Of a stretch of 64,000 nt of DNA, positions 42,778-52,048 are shown piece after piece (within the stretch, counting starts at the first letter, position 1; each line of letters opens with the position of its first letter). A model generated the notes under the pieces. That model did not search any database and was not told where the DNA came from. It saw only the letters and a program-made list of their open reading frames with translations. This stretch comes from Promicromonospora umidemergens (lineage in GTDB: Bacteria > Actinomycetota > Actinomycetes > Actinomycetales > Cellulomonadaceae). The translations under genes and the position numbers were made by a program. The stretch lies in contig NZ_JAMTCT010000004.1 in NCBI RefSeq assembly GCF_024171995.1, positions 186,001 to 250,000 of the forward strand, written 5' to 3'.

Positions 42778-43202
42778 CAGGCCTCGTCGCCCTCGGCCGG
42801 CGCAGCCGGAGCCTCGGCGGCGGCAGCAGCAGCCTTCTCGGCAGCCTTGGCCTTGGCCTTCTCGGCATCGGCGTTGACGGCCTCGATCGCGGCGGCGGCA
42901 TCGCCCTTCTCGCCCTTGACCCGCAGGGTGCCCTCGGCACCCGGGAGGCCCTTGAACTTCTGCCAGTCACCGGTCACCTTGAGCAGTGCGGCAACCTGCT
43001 CGGTCGGCTGTGCGCCGACGCCGAGCCAGTACTGTGCGCGCTCCGACTTGATGTCGATGAGCGACGGCTCCTCGGTCGGGTGGTACTTGCCGATCTCCTC
43101 GATCACGCGACCGTCGCGCTTGGTGCGCGAGTCGGCGATGACGACACGGTAGTACGGGGCCCGGATCTTGCCGAGGCGCTTGAGACGAATCTTGACAGCC
43201 AC
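42777..43202 (-). CDS. rpsP: Ribosomal protein S16
   Basis: Small-subunit protein bS16. The GTG start at 43202 follows AGGAGAG and gives 141 residues: [24 protein letters not shown] at the N-terminus (landmark [14 protein letters not shown]), [16 protein letters not shown] and [18 protein letters not shown]. About 50 C-terminal residues form an Ala/Glu/Lys-rich extension ([21 protein letters not shown] type), seen in many actinobacterial S16 proteins. First gene of the rpsP–khpA–rimM–trmD–rplS cluster. Confidence 0.97.
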   Translation of the reverse strand: MAVKIRLKRLGKIRAPYYRVVIADSRTKRDGRVIEEIGKYHPTEEPSLIDIKSERAQYWLGVGAQPTEQVAALLKVTGDWQKFKGLPGAEGTLRVKGEKGDAAAAIEAVNADAEKAKAKAAEKAAAAAAEAPAAPAEGDEA

Positions 43203-43381
43203 GAAGTGGTCTCTCCTGGTTTCTATGGGATGGTCCGAGCACCGCGACGTGGGGTGAAGCAGTGTGTGGGACCGAGACGCAGCCTGGCCGGGTGAGAGGG
43301 GCCCGGGCACGCCGAGTACCTGCATATTGTGCCAGACGGCGGGAGTGCCCACCAACCGCGTGTGCGTCACACCTTCGAGAG

Positions 43382-43421
43382 GTCAGAACCACAGGTCATC
43401 CGAGTGACCTGCGCGTCTGAC
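43382..43421 (-). terminator. Hairpin below the amidohydrolase gene (TGTCAG…CAGGTCA family)
   Basis: CAGGTCA (43392–43398) pairs with TGACCTG (43405–43411) around TCCGAG, and GTCAGA (43382–43387) pairs with TCTGAC (43416–43421) beyond a 4×4 internal loop. The stop codon at 43425 follows. The sequence closely resembles the hairpin at 56527–56572 below the DUF4233 gene, including CGTGTCAG on the gene side and a CCG-containing loop. Confidence 0.6.
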
Positions 43422-43424
43422 ACG

Positions 43425-44546
43425 TCAGGGGTTGACCGGGTAGACCGTGCCGCGCAGCACCACCGCCGTGGGGTGGCGCAGCACCTCGATGTCCTCGCGC
43501 GGGTCGGCCGGGTACACCACGAGGTCGGCGCTGGACCCCTCGACGACAGCTCCGAAGCCCAGGTAGTCACGGGCGCGCCACGACGCCATCGCCACGACCT
43601 CCGCCGCCGGGAGGCCCGCGGCGACGAGCTCGGCGCACTCGTCGGCGATCCGGCCGTGCGAGATGGTCCCGCCGGCGTCCGTGCCGACCAGGAGCTGCAC
43701 GCCTGCCGCGTGCAGGTCCCGCACCTGCTGGTACCGGTTCGCGTACATGGCGCGCATCCGCTCCGCGTACACGGGGTACTTGCCGTCGGCCTGCGCCGCG
43801 ATGCTCTCGAACTGCCCGACCTGCAGCAGGGTGGGGGTGACGGCGATCCCCCGCTCCGCTGCCACCGCCATGTGCTCGGCGGTCATGCCGGTGCCGTGCT
43901 CGATGCAGTCGACACCGGCGGCCAGCAGCCCGTCGATGGTCTCGGTGGCGAAGGCGTGCACCGTCACCCGCGCCGCCTCGGCGTGCGCCACCGCGACCGC
44001 CTCAGCGAGCAGGCCCTCGGGCCACAGGGGGCGGAGGTCGCCGTCGGCCCCCAGCGTGCGGTCGATCCAGTCGCCCACGAGCTTGACCCAGCCGTCGCCA
44101 CGGCGGGCCTGCGTCCGCACGGCGTCGGGGAGCAGCTCCGGAGACTCGAGCTCGAGCCCGTAGCTACGCAGGTACCGCTTGGGTAGCGCCAGGTGCATCC
44201 CGGACCGCAGCAGGTGCGGCAGGTCGCCACGGTCGTGCACCCACGCGGTGTCCAGGGGCGAGCCCGCGTCGCGGATCAGCAGCACCCCGGAGTCGCGGTC
44301 GGCCACCGCCTGCTTCTCGGCCTCTTCAACGGGCACGGCACCGTCGGCGGCGAGCCCGATGTGGCAGTGCACGTCGACCAGGCCAGGCACCGCCCAGCCC
44401 TCCAGCACCCGCATGTTCGTGCCCTGCGCCGACGGGCGGGTCAGGCTGATCCGGCCCCCGCGGACCCAGATCTCCTCGGCCTCGCGGTCGTCACCCAGCA
44501 GGATGCGTCCGCGGATCGCCGCGGTAGGACCTTCCAGCGCAGACAT
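43425..44546 (-). CDS. Amidohydrolase-family protein
   Basis: A 373-residue TIM-barrel metal hydrolase. ATG 44546 follows AAGGAG. The imidazolonepropionase/prolidase-like pattern is visible: VPGLVDVHCHIGLA (metal HxH, about residue 64–66), GWVKLVGDWI (bridging Lys region), VTVHAFATETIDGLLAAGVDCIEHGTGM (two metal His) and LLVGTDAGGTISHG (catalytic Asp). It ends with the beta-sandwich segment GSSADLVVYPADPREDI. Substrate is unknown, possibly a small amide or cyclic compound. No signal peptide. It lies between rpsP and ffh, where several Micrococcales carry the same gene. Confidence 0.9.
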   Translation of the reverse strand: MSALEGPTAAIRGRILLGDDREAEEIWVRGGRISLTRPSAQGTNMRVLEGWAVPGLVDVHCHIGLAADGAVPVEEAEKQAVADRDSGVLLIRDAGSPLDTAWVHDRGDLPHLLRSGMHLALPKRYLRSYGLELESPELLPDAVRTQARRGDGWVKLVGDWIDRTLGADGDLRPLWPEGLLAEAVAVAHAEAARVTVHAFATETIDGLLAAGVDCIEHGTGMTAEHMAVAAERGIAVTPTLLQVGQFESIAAQADGKYPVYAERMRAMYANRYQQVRDLHAAGVQLLVGTDAGGTISHGRIADECAELVAAGLPAAEVVAMASWRARDYLGFGAVVEGSSADLVVYPADPREDIEVLRHPTAVVLRGTVYPVNP

Positions 44547-44672
44547 CCGGCTCCTTCGTTCTCCCCGATTCACACTGTGGACACGCCCTGCTCCCGCACG
44601 GCCGGCGGCCTACCGCACGCGCGGGGCCCGCAACCACCTGCCGGAACCACCGGCCGCCGTCACCGGCCGCCG

Positions 44673-46316
44673 TCACCTGCCCAGGAACTTCTCCAGGCCC
44701 GGCGGCAGCTCGATGGTGCTCAGGTCGGGGGACTCGTCCTTCTTGGCGGCGATGCCGAAGGACGAACCCGACGGCGCCGACGGCGTGCTGGCGGGACCGC
44801 CGCCGAGCGCACGCTGCATGGCCTCCTGCTCCTGCTGTGCGCGCTTGGCCGGGTTCCCGGACTTGCCCTTCTTGCTCTTCTTCGGCGGCGCCGTCTTGCC
44901 ACGGGACTTCTTGCCCATGCCCATACCGGGGCCGCCGGGCATCGCGGGCATCCCGCCGGGCCCCATGCCGCCGCCCTTGGACATCTGCCGCATCATCTTC
45001 TGGGCGTTGTCGAACCGCTCCAGGAGCTGGTTGATGGCAGTCGTCGTCGTGCCGGAGCCCTTGGCGATCCGGGCGCGGCGCGAGCCGTTGATGATCTTGG
45101 GGCTGTCCCGCTCGGCCGGCGTCATCGAGTGGATGATCGCCTCGATGCGACCCACCTCGCGCTCGTCGAACTGGTCCAGCTGGTCGCGCATCTGGGCCAT
45201 GCCCGGCAGCATGCCGAGCATCTTCTTCATCGAGCCCATGTTCTTCAGCTGCTGCATCTGCACCAGGAAGTCCGCGAGCGTGAAGTCCTCGCCGCTGGCG
45301 ACCTTGGCCGCCATCTTCTCGGCCTCGCCGGCGTCGAACGCCTTCTCGGCCTGCTCGATCAGGGTGAGGACGTCACCCATGTCGAGGATGCGGCTCGCCA
45401 TGCGGTCGGGGTGGAAGACCTCGAAGTCGGTCAGCTTCTCGCCCGTGGACGCGAACATGATGGGCCGGCCGGTCACCTTGGCGACCGACAGCGCGGCGCC
45501 ACCGCGGGCGTCACCGTCCAGCTTCGAGAGCACCACACCGGTGAAGTCGACGCCGTCGGCGAAGGCCTTGGCGGTGTTCACCGCGTCCTGGCCGATCATC
45601 GCGTCGATGACGAACAGGACCTCGTCCGGGTTCACCGCCGCGCGGATGTCCGAGGCCTGCTGCATCAGCACCTCGTCGATGCCGAGGCGGCCGGCGGTGT
45701 CCACGATCACGACGTCGTGCTGGCGTTCCTTCGCGTAGGCGACGCCGTCCCGTGCGACGGCGACCGGGTCGCCGATCAGGAGTGCGTCGGCCGCTGGGTC
45801 GTCGGCCTCGCTCGTGTTGCCAGGGTGCGGCGCGAACACCGGGACGCCGGCACGCTCGGCGACCACGGAGAGCTGGGTCACCGCGTTGGGGCGCTGCAGG
45901 TCGGCGGCGACCAGCACCGGCGTGTGACCCTGCCCCTTCAGCACGTGCGCGAGCTTGCCCGCGAGGGTGGTCTTACCAGCACCCTGCAGGCCCGCGAGCA
46001 TGATGACGGTGGGCGGCGTCTTGGCCAGCGTCAGCGGGCGTGTCGCCCCGCCGAGGATGTCGACGAGCTCCTCGTTGACGATCTTGACGACCTGCTGGGC
46101 CGGGTTCAGGGCACCGGACACCTCGGACGACAGCGCGCGCTCGCGCACCGCACCGGTGAACTCGCGCACCACTGGTACCGCGACGTCGGCGTCGAGGAGG
46201 GCGCGGCGGATCTCCCGCACGGTCGCGTCGATGTCCGCCTCGGAGAGACGGCCCCGCGTACGCAGGTTCTTGAACGTCGAGGTAAGCCGGTCGGACAGGG
46301 AATTGAACACGGACAC
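44673..46316 (-). CDS. ffh: Signal recognition particle protein Ffh
   Basis: GTPase that binds signal sequences and 4.5S RNA. The 547-residue protein has the N domain, G domain with GLQGAGKTTLAGKLA (about residue 108), DTAGRLGIDE, TKLDGDARGG-type SKLDGDARGG and RILDMGDV, then the methionine-rich M domain (GGMGPGGMPAMPGGPGMGMG). The C-terminal Lys/Pro/Ser-rich tail is long. Normal family length is about 450–520. GTG 46316 starts 3 bp below the glnD stop. Confidence 0.97.
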   Translation of the reverse strand: MSVFNSLSDRLTSTFKNLRTRGRLSEADIDATVREIRRALLDADVAVPVVREFTGAVRERALSSEVSGALNPAQQVVKIVNEELVDILGGATRPLTLAKTPPTVIMLAGLQGAGKTTLAGKLAHVLKGQGHTPVLVAADLQRPNAVTQLSVVAERAGVPVFAPHPGNTSEADDPAADALLIGDPVAVARDGVAYAKERQHDVVIVDTAGRLGIDEVLMQQASDIRAAVNPDEVLFVIDAMIGQDAVNTAKAFADGVDFTGVVLSKLDGDARGGAALSVAKVTGRPIMFASTGEKLTDFEVFHPDRMASRILDMGDVLTLIEQAEKAFDAGEAEKMAAKVASGEDFTLADFLVQMQQLKNMGSMKKMLGMLPGMAQMRDQLDQFDEREVGRIEAIIHSMTPAERDSPKIINGSRRARIAKGSGTTTTAINQLLERFDNAQKMMRQMSKGGGMGPGGMPAMPGGPGMGMGKKSRGKTAPPKKSKKGKSGNPAKRAQQEQEAMQRALGGGPASTPSAPSGSSFGIAAKKDESPDLSTIELPPGLEKFLGR

Positions 46317-46319
46317 AGC

Positions 46320-48152
46320 CTAATCCAGTCCGCTCCCGTCTCGTTCATCGACGAGCTGCGCGAGCGCCCGCTCCGTCAGCCCGTTCACGAGCTGCGCGCG
46401 CCAGTCGGTCCACGACTTCGGCCCGAGCGACGTGGTGTCCGCCTCCGTCAGGGCCCGCAGCACCTGGAGCAGGTCGCTCCGGTGGTCCACCGCGTCCAGC
46501 AGCTCCGCGACCGTGGCAGGGTCGTCAGGATCGGCTCTGACGGCCAGGTCCGCCAGGGTGAGGTGGTGCCGCACGAGGCGCGTGACGTCGTCGACCACCG
46601 GGCGTGCGAAGCCCGCGCGGCCCAGGATGCGCGGTACCCGGAGCGCTCCCTCCACCGAGTGGTCGGGGGCGTCGCGGACCTTGCCGATGTCGTGCAGCAG
46701 CGCGGACAGCAGCAGCAGGTCGCCAGCGGCCGCGCGCCCCGATCCCGGCACGGGGCCGGGCAGCCCTCGACGCAGCCGGGCGGCCTCGGCCGCCGTCTCC
46801 ACGAGGTGCCGGTCCACGGTGTGCCGGTGGATCGCTGCACGCTGCGGCCGGTTACGGATGTCGCCCCACTCCGGGATCCAGGTGGTGACGACCCCCGCGA
46901 GGTCGAGCACCTCCCACACCGGAATCTGGGCCTGCCCCGCCGCGAGCAGCGACAGCAGGCTCTTGCGCGCGGGCGGCGGCCACGGCTCGGGCAGGGGCGG
47001 GCACTGCTCGAGGCTCCCGATCGTCACGGGCGACAGCACGAGCCCGGTCCGGGCCGCCGTCGCGGCGGCCCGCAGGGGCAGGAGCGGGTCCGTCGCCGGC
47101 CGTGCCCCGACGGCGAGCACCAGCTCGCCGTCGTGCTCCACCAGGCCGTCACCAACGACCCGCAGCCGGGGCGGCGTGCGACGGCCACGCACCATCAGCG
47201 GCTTGCCGACGCCGACCGGGCGGGTCAGGGCCTGCCGGGCCCGCCGGATCGTCAGGTCGAGCGCGTACGAGATGCTCCGGCCCGACTCCGCGAGGCCGGC
47301 CAGGAGGTCGTCGCCGTCGTCGTAGCCCGTGTGCTCGGCGACCTCCTCGAGGTCCGCGAGGAGCAGGCGGCTGGTGCGCCGCCGGGTGACCACCTGCAGG
47401 GCGTCGCGCACGTCGAGCAGGTGCGTGGCCGCGGCGTCCACCGCACCGTGCGGCCGGTCCGTGAGCCAGGTCGCGGCCAGCGCGGACAGGAGGACCGCGT
47501 CCCTGATGCCGCCGCGCGCCTCCTTGAGGTCCGGCTCGATGAGGTAGGCGAGCTCGCCAGCGCGCTGCGCGCGCTCCCGCGTGGAGGTGATGAGCTCGGG
47601 CAGCCGGCGTCGGGCCGCGGAGCGCCAGTCCTTCAGCACGACCGAGGCCGCCCGGTGCACGAGGGCGGCGTCGCCCGCGACGGCGCGCACGCTGAGCCAG
47701 CCGATCACCGCGGGCAGGTCGCTGGCCGCCACCTGGCGACACTGGCTCAGGGACCGCACCGCGTGGTCGAGGTCCACGCCGGAGTCCCACAGCGGGTACC
47801 AGAGGCGCTCGGCCACGCGTTGCAGGTCCTCGGAGCTGTGCGAGCGGCCGTCGTGCACGAGCACGAGGTCCAGGTCGCTCAGGGGCCCGAGCTCGTCACG
47901 GCCGAGGCTCCCGACCGCCGCGAGCGCGATGCCCGTCGGCACCACGTCCCTCGTCGCCTCCGCGAACAGCGCACCGAGGCGGTCCGTGACCCGCTGCCCG
48001 ACGGCGGACCGCCGGGCCTGGCCTGATCGGCCCGGTCCGGTGAGGTCTGCCGCGATGGTGAGGAGCTGTTCGCGCAGGCCCCGCACCCCGTCAGCGGGGG
48101 GTGGAGCCTGCGCCTGCTCCCTGGCCTCCTCGGACACCGGGTCACGTGTCAT
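46320..48152 (-). CDS. glnD: [Protein-PII] uridylyltransferase GlnD lacking ACT domains
   Basis: Uridylylates and deuridylylates the PII protein in response to nitrogen status. The 610-residue protein has the nucleotidyltransferase domain with [20 protein letters not shown] (about residue 84–103; GS…D-x-D), the central helical domain ([14 protein letters not shown]) and the HD hydrolase domain ([19 protein letters not shown], about 475). It stops soon after the HD domain (ERDGSGLD). The two C-terminal ACT domains that bind glutamine in ordinary GlnD (800–890 residues in total) are missing. ffh follows after 3 bp, so the shortening is not a sequencing edge. Glutamine sensing may be lost or shifted. 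Confidence 0.93.
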   Translation of the reverse strand: MTRDPVSEEAREQAQAPPPADGVRGLREQLLTIAADLTGPGRSGQARRSAVGQRVTDRLGALFAEATRDVVPTGIALAAVGSLGRDELGPLSDLDLVLVHDGRSHSSEDLQRVAERLWYPLWDSGVDLDHAVRSLSQCRQVAASDLPAVIGWLSVRAVAGDAALVHRAASVVLKDWRSAARRRLPELITSTRERAQRAGELAYLIEPDLKEARGGIRDAVLLSALAATWLTDRPHGAVDAAATHLLDVRDALQVVTRRRTSRLLLADLEEVAEHTGYDDGDDLLAGLAESGRSISYALDLTIRRARQALTRPVGVGKPLMVRGRRTPPRLRVVGDGLVEHDGELVLAVGARPATDPLLPLRAAATAARTGLVLSPVTIGSLEQCPPLPEPWPPPARKSLLSLLAAGQAQIPVWEVLDLAGVVTTWIPEWGDIRNRPQRAAIHRHTVDRHLVETAAEAARLRRGLPGPVPGSGRAAAGDLLLLSALLHDIGKVRDAPDHSVEGALRVPRILGRAGFARPVVDDVTRLVRHHLTLADLAVRADPDDPATVAELLDAVDHRSDLLQVLRALTEADTTSLGPKSWTDWRAQLVNGLTERALAQLVDERDGSGLD

Positions 48153-48173
48153 GCGTCGTCGACCGCTCCCCGG

Positions 48174-48524
<351 letters not shown>

Positions 48525-48555
48525 CTAGCAGTCGGACGCTGCACCGTGATCACGG

Positions 48556-49818
<1,263 letters not shown>

Positions 49819-49930
49819 ATGACGATCCTCTCTTGGCCAGCTCGGAGGGCTGGGCTCGCAACACAGTCGCGAAGGACCGTTTCACCGGACACACCTTGGA
49901 GTTACGGGCGCGTGAAGCAGGCCGGAGGAG

Positions 49931-49952
49931 GGTAAACGTCTCGTTTCATACC
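49931..49952. promoter_or_regulatory. Inverted repeat upstream of amtB
   Basis: AAACG–TCT–CGTTT (49934–49946) lies within a larger imperfect palindrome GGTA…TACC (49931–49952), about 115 bp before amtB. The sequence is AT-richer than its surroundings. Nitrogen regulators (GlnR, AmtR) bind AT-rich sites ahead of amt genes in actinobacteria, but the match to either consensus is poor, so the regulator is not assigned. Confidence 0.3.
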
Positions 49953-49983
49953 CGGGGTGGCAGGCTCACGCTCTACCTGTGTC

Positions 49984-50015
49984 GGCTGAGCCTGCGACTC
50001 CGCTCCGGCTCAGCC
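49984..50015 (-). terminator. Hairpin overlapping the ftsY stop codon
   Basis: GGCTGAGCC (49984–49992) pairs perfectly with GGCTCAGCC (50007–50015); the ftsY stop (50010–50012) lies in the right arm. The loop TGCGACTCCGCTCC is nearly that of the ispG hairpin (6836–6861), so these are copies of one element. Confidence 0.6.
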
Positions 50016-51209
50016 GAGGATGCCGTCCACGAACTCGTCGACGTCGAACGGCGCCAGGTCGTCCGGGCCCTCACCCAGGCCGATGAGCTTGACCGGGACG
50101 CCGAGCTCGCGCTGCACCTGCACGACGATCCCGCCCTTGGCGGTCCCGTCCAGCTTGGTGAGCACGATGCCCGTGACGCCGGCGACCTCCGCGAAGACAC
50201 GGGCCTGCGAGAGGCCGTTCTGGCCGGTGGTCGCGTCCAGCACGAGCAGCACCTCGCTCGGCGCGGCGACCTTGCTGGAGACCCGCACGATCTTGCCCAG
50301 CTCGTCCATGAGGCCTGCCTTGTTCTGCAGACGTCCAGCGGTGTCGACCAGCACGACGTCGATCTTCTCGTCGCGCCCGCGCGCGACCGCCTCGAACGCG
50401 ACCGACGCCGGGTCGGCGCCCTCCCGGTCGGAGCGCACCGTCGGCACGCCCACGCGGTTGCCCCACGTGGTGAGCTGGTCGGCGGCGGCCGCCCGGAACG
50501 TGTCGGCGGCGCCGAGCACGACGCTGCGGCCGTCCGCCACCAGCACGCGGGCGAGCTTGCCGACCGTCGTCGTCTTGCCCGTTCCGTTCACGCCCACGAC
50601 GAGCGTCACGGCGGGCAGGTGCGTGCCGTCCTCCGCGGTGGTCGGCTCGGTCCGCAGCGTGCGGTCGAGCGCCGGGTCGAGGAGCGCGACGAGCTCGGAG
50701 CGCAGCAGGTCGCGCACCGCGGCGGGCTCGCGCACGCCCAGCACGCGAACCTTGGTGCGCAGCGCCTCCAGCAGCTCTGTGGTGGGGCCTGCGCCCACGT
50801 CCGCGAGGAGCAGCTCCTCCTCGATCTCGTCCCAGTCGTCCTCCGTGAGGGAGTCGCGGGACAGGACGGACAGCAGCCGGGCGCCGAGCGGCGAGCCCGA
50901 GCGCGCGAGGCGGTCGCGGAGCCGTACCAGGCGGCCCGCGGTGGGTGCGGGCGTCTCGACGACGGAGCGGGCGGGCTTCGTCGGAGCCTCCACGGGCTCG
51001 ACCGACGTGTCAGGTTCGACGGTCGTGTCGGGCTCGACAGCGGTGTCTGGCTCGGCCGTCGCCTCTCGCTCCCGCTCGAGGGTCGCCTGACCGCCACCCT
51101 GGTCGTGGGTGCGCTTCCGGCGCTTGGTGGCAACCCAGCCAGCGATACCGCCTCCCCCCGTGATGACGATGAGGGCAGCGATGATCTCGATCCAGGGAAG
51201 CTCGTTCAC
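50010..51209 (-). CDS. ftsY: SRP receptor FtsY
   Basis: Membrane-associated GTPase that docks SRP with the Sec translocon. The 399-residue protein begins with a TM-like helix (EIIAALIVITGGGGIAGWVA, residues 8–27), then an acidic Glu/Pro/Thr/Val-repeat linker (EPDTAVEPDTTVEPDTSV), the N domain and the G domain with GVNGTGKTTTVGKLARVL (about residue 213), DTAGRLQNK and TKLDGTAKGG. It ends FVDGILG. The TM anchor rather than an amphipathic helix is typical for actinobacterial FtsY. It follows smc and the small membrane gene on the same strand. Confidence 0.97.
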   Translation of the reverse strand: MNELPWIEIIAALIVITGGGGIAGWVATKRRKRTHDQGGGQATLEREREATAEPDTAVEPDTTVEPDTSVEPVEAPTKPARSVVETPAPTAGRLVRLRDRLARSGSPLGARLLSVLSRDSLTEDDWDEIEEELLLADVGAGPTTELLEALRTKVRVLGVREPAAVRDLLRSELVALLDPALDRTLRTEPTTAEDGTHLPAVTLVVGVNGTGKTTTVGKLARVLVADGRSVVLGAADTFRAAAADQLTTWGNRVGVPTVRSDREGADPASVAFEAVARGRDEKIDVVLVDTAGRLQNKAGLMDELGKIVRVSSKVAAPSEVLLVLDATTGQNGLSQARVFAEVAGVTGIVLTKLDGTAKGGIVVQVQRELGVPVKLIGLGEGPDDLAPFDVDEFVDGILG

Positions 51210-51284
51210 GCCCCAGATTCTTTCATCCCGCGGACGACGGTGCGGGCACTCCGGCGCGGCGCCGGCCCGGCCCGGTCAGGACAC

Positions 51285-51806
51285 CTAGCCTGCGGCCTGG
51301 GCCGTGCCTTCCCCGACGGTGGGATCCTGCGGGACGTTCTGCACCGGCCGCACGGCCCTGAGCTGCCCTGGCACCAGGTTGGCCGGCCTGAGCGGCACCG
51401 TACCGAGCGGCACGTGCAGGGTCTTCTGTGCCTGGTCCCGCGCTCGGTTCAGCACGTCGGTCAGCTCTTCGGCGTCGACATAGCCCGGCTTGGACTCGAT
51501 GGTCGCCGCGAAGAACTCGGACATACCCATGTCCACGGGCGAGGTGTCCGGCTTGACCACCGGCGGCTTGCCGACCCACACGGACGGAGCACCTACCGCG
51601 TGCGTCGCGACGGCGGAGGCCCCGAGGCGGCGGCCGTCCTTGCGCCGCTTGGTGTCACCGCGAAGATGTGCGACACCGAACCAGAAGCGCTGGCGGAGCG
51701 AGAGCTGCTCGGTCTTGTTCGAAGGCGCGTCCATCTGGCTGGCGACGAGGAAGACGCCGACCGCCAGGACCAGGCACACAACGAGCAGGATGACCGACCA
51801 CCACAT
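51285..51806 (-). CDS. Hypothetical single-TM protein
   Basis: Unrecognised 173-residue protein. ATG 51806 (MWWSVILLVVCLVLAVGVFLVASQM) gives an N-terminal TM helix; no Shine-Dalgarno sequence is visible, and the AT-rich CACAAT about 7 bp upstream could be a −10 box for leaderless expression. The cytosolic part is basic and then Pro/Val-rich (GTKRRKDGRR-like KRRKDGRRLGASAVATH; FFAATIESKPGYVDAEELTDVLNRARDQAQKTL). It lies between smc and ftsY. Confidence 0.65.
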   Translation of the reverse strand: MWWSVILLVVCLVLAVGVFLVASQMDAPSNKTEQLSLRQRFWFGVAHLRGDTKRRKDGRRLGASAVATHAVGAPSVWVGKPPVVKPDTSPVDMGMSEFFAATIESKPGYVDAEELTDVLNRARDQAQKTLHVPLGTVPLRPANLVPGQLRAVRPVQNVPQDPTVGEGTAQAAG

Positions 51807-51910
51807 GGATCTATTGTGTCGCCTCTTGTCCGCTCCTGCCGTGCAGGGGGCCGCGACACGCCGGGCAACACGCACGTGGGAGGTGGGAGAAATTCCTCAC
51901 ACCCAGAAAA

Positions 51911-52048
51911 TTGCTGTTCCGCGCCCCCGGCCCGCACCCTGCGCTGCACCTCCGGCTCAAACTCTGTTGTCACCGCCCGAGCCTGCGGTTCCGCTCCAGG
52001 CGCGTGCCTCGTCCCTCGGCCCGCACCCTGCGCTGCACCTCCGGCTCA
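51911..52048. repeat. Composite repeat region below smc
   Basis: Two exact 31-bp copies (51929–51959 and 52018–52048) start 89 bp apart; the second includes the smc stop codon at its end. Between them is GAGCCTGCGGTTCCGCTCC (51980–51998), matching the element at the ispG and ftsY ends, and before the first lies a related TTGCTGTTCCGC (51911–51922). No gene is supportable in 51876–52045. Confidence 0.8.

Noticed and set aside
44193-48026. A 1277-codon plus-strand frame opposite the amidohydrolase, ffh and glnD genes
   Set aside because: Codon-phase shadow of the true minus-strand genes, which show all family motifs; the antisense product has none.
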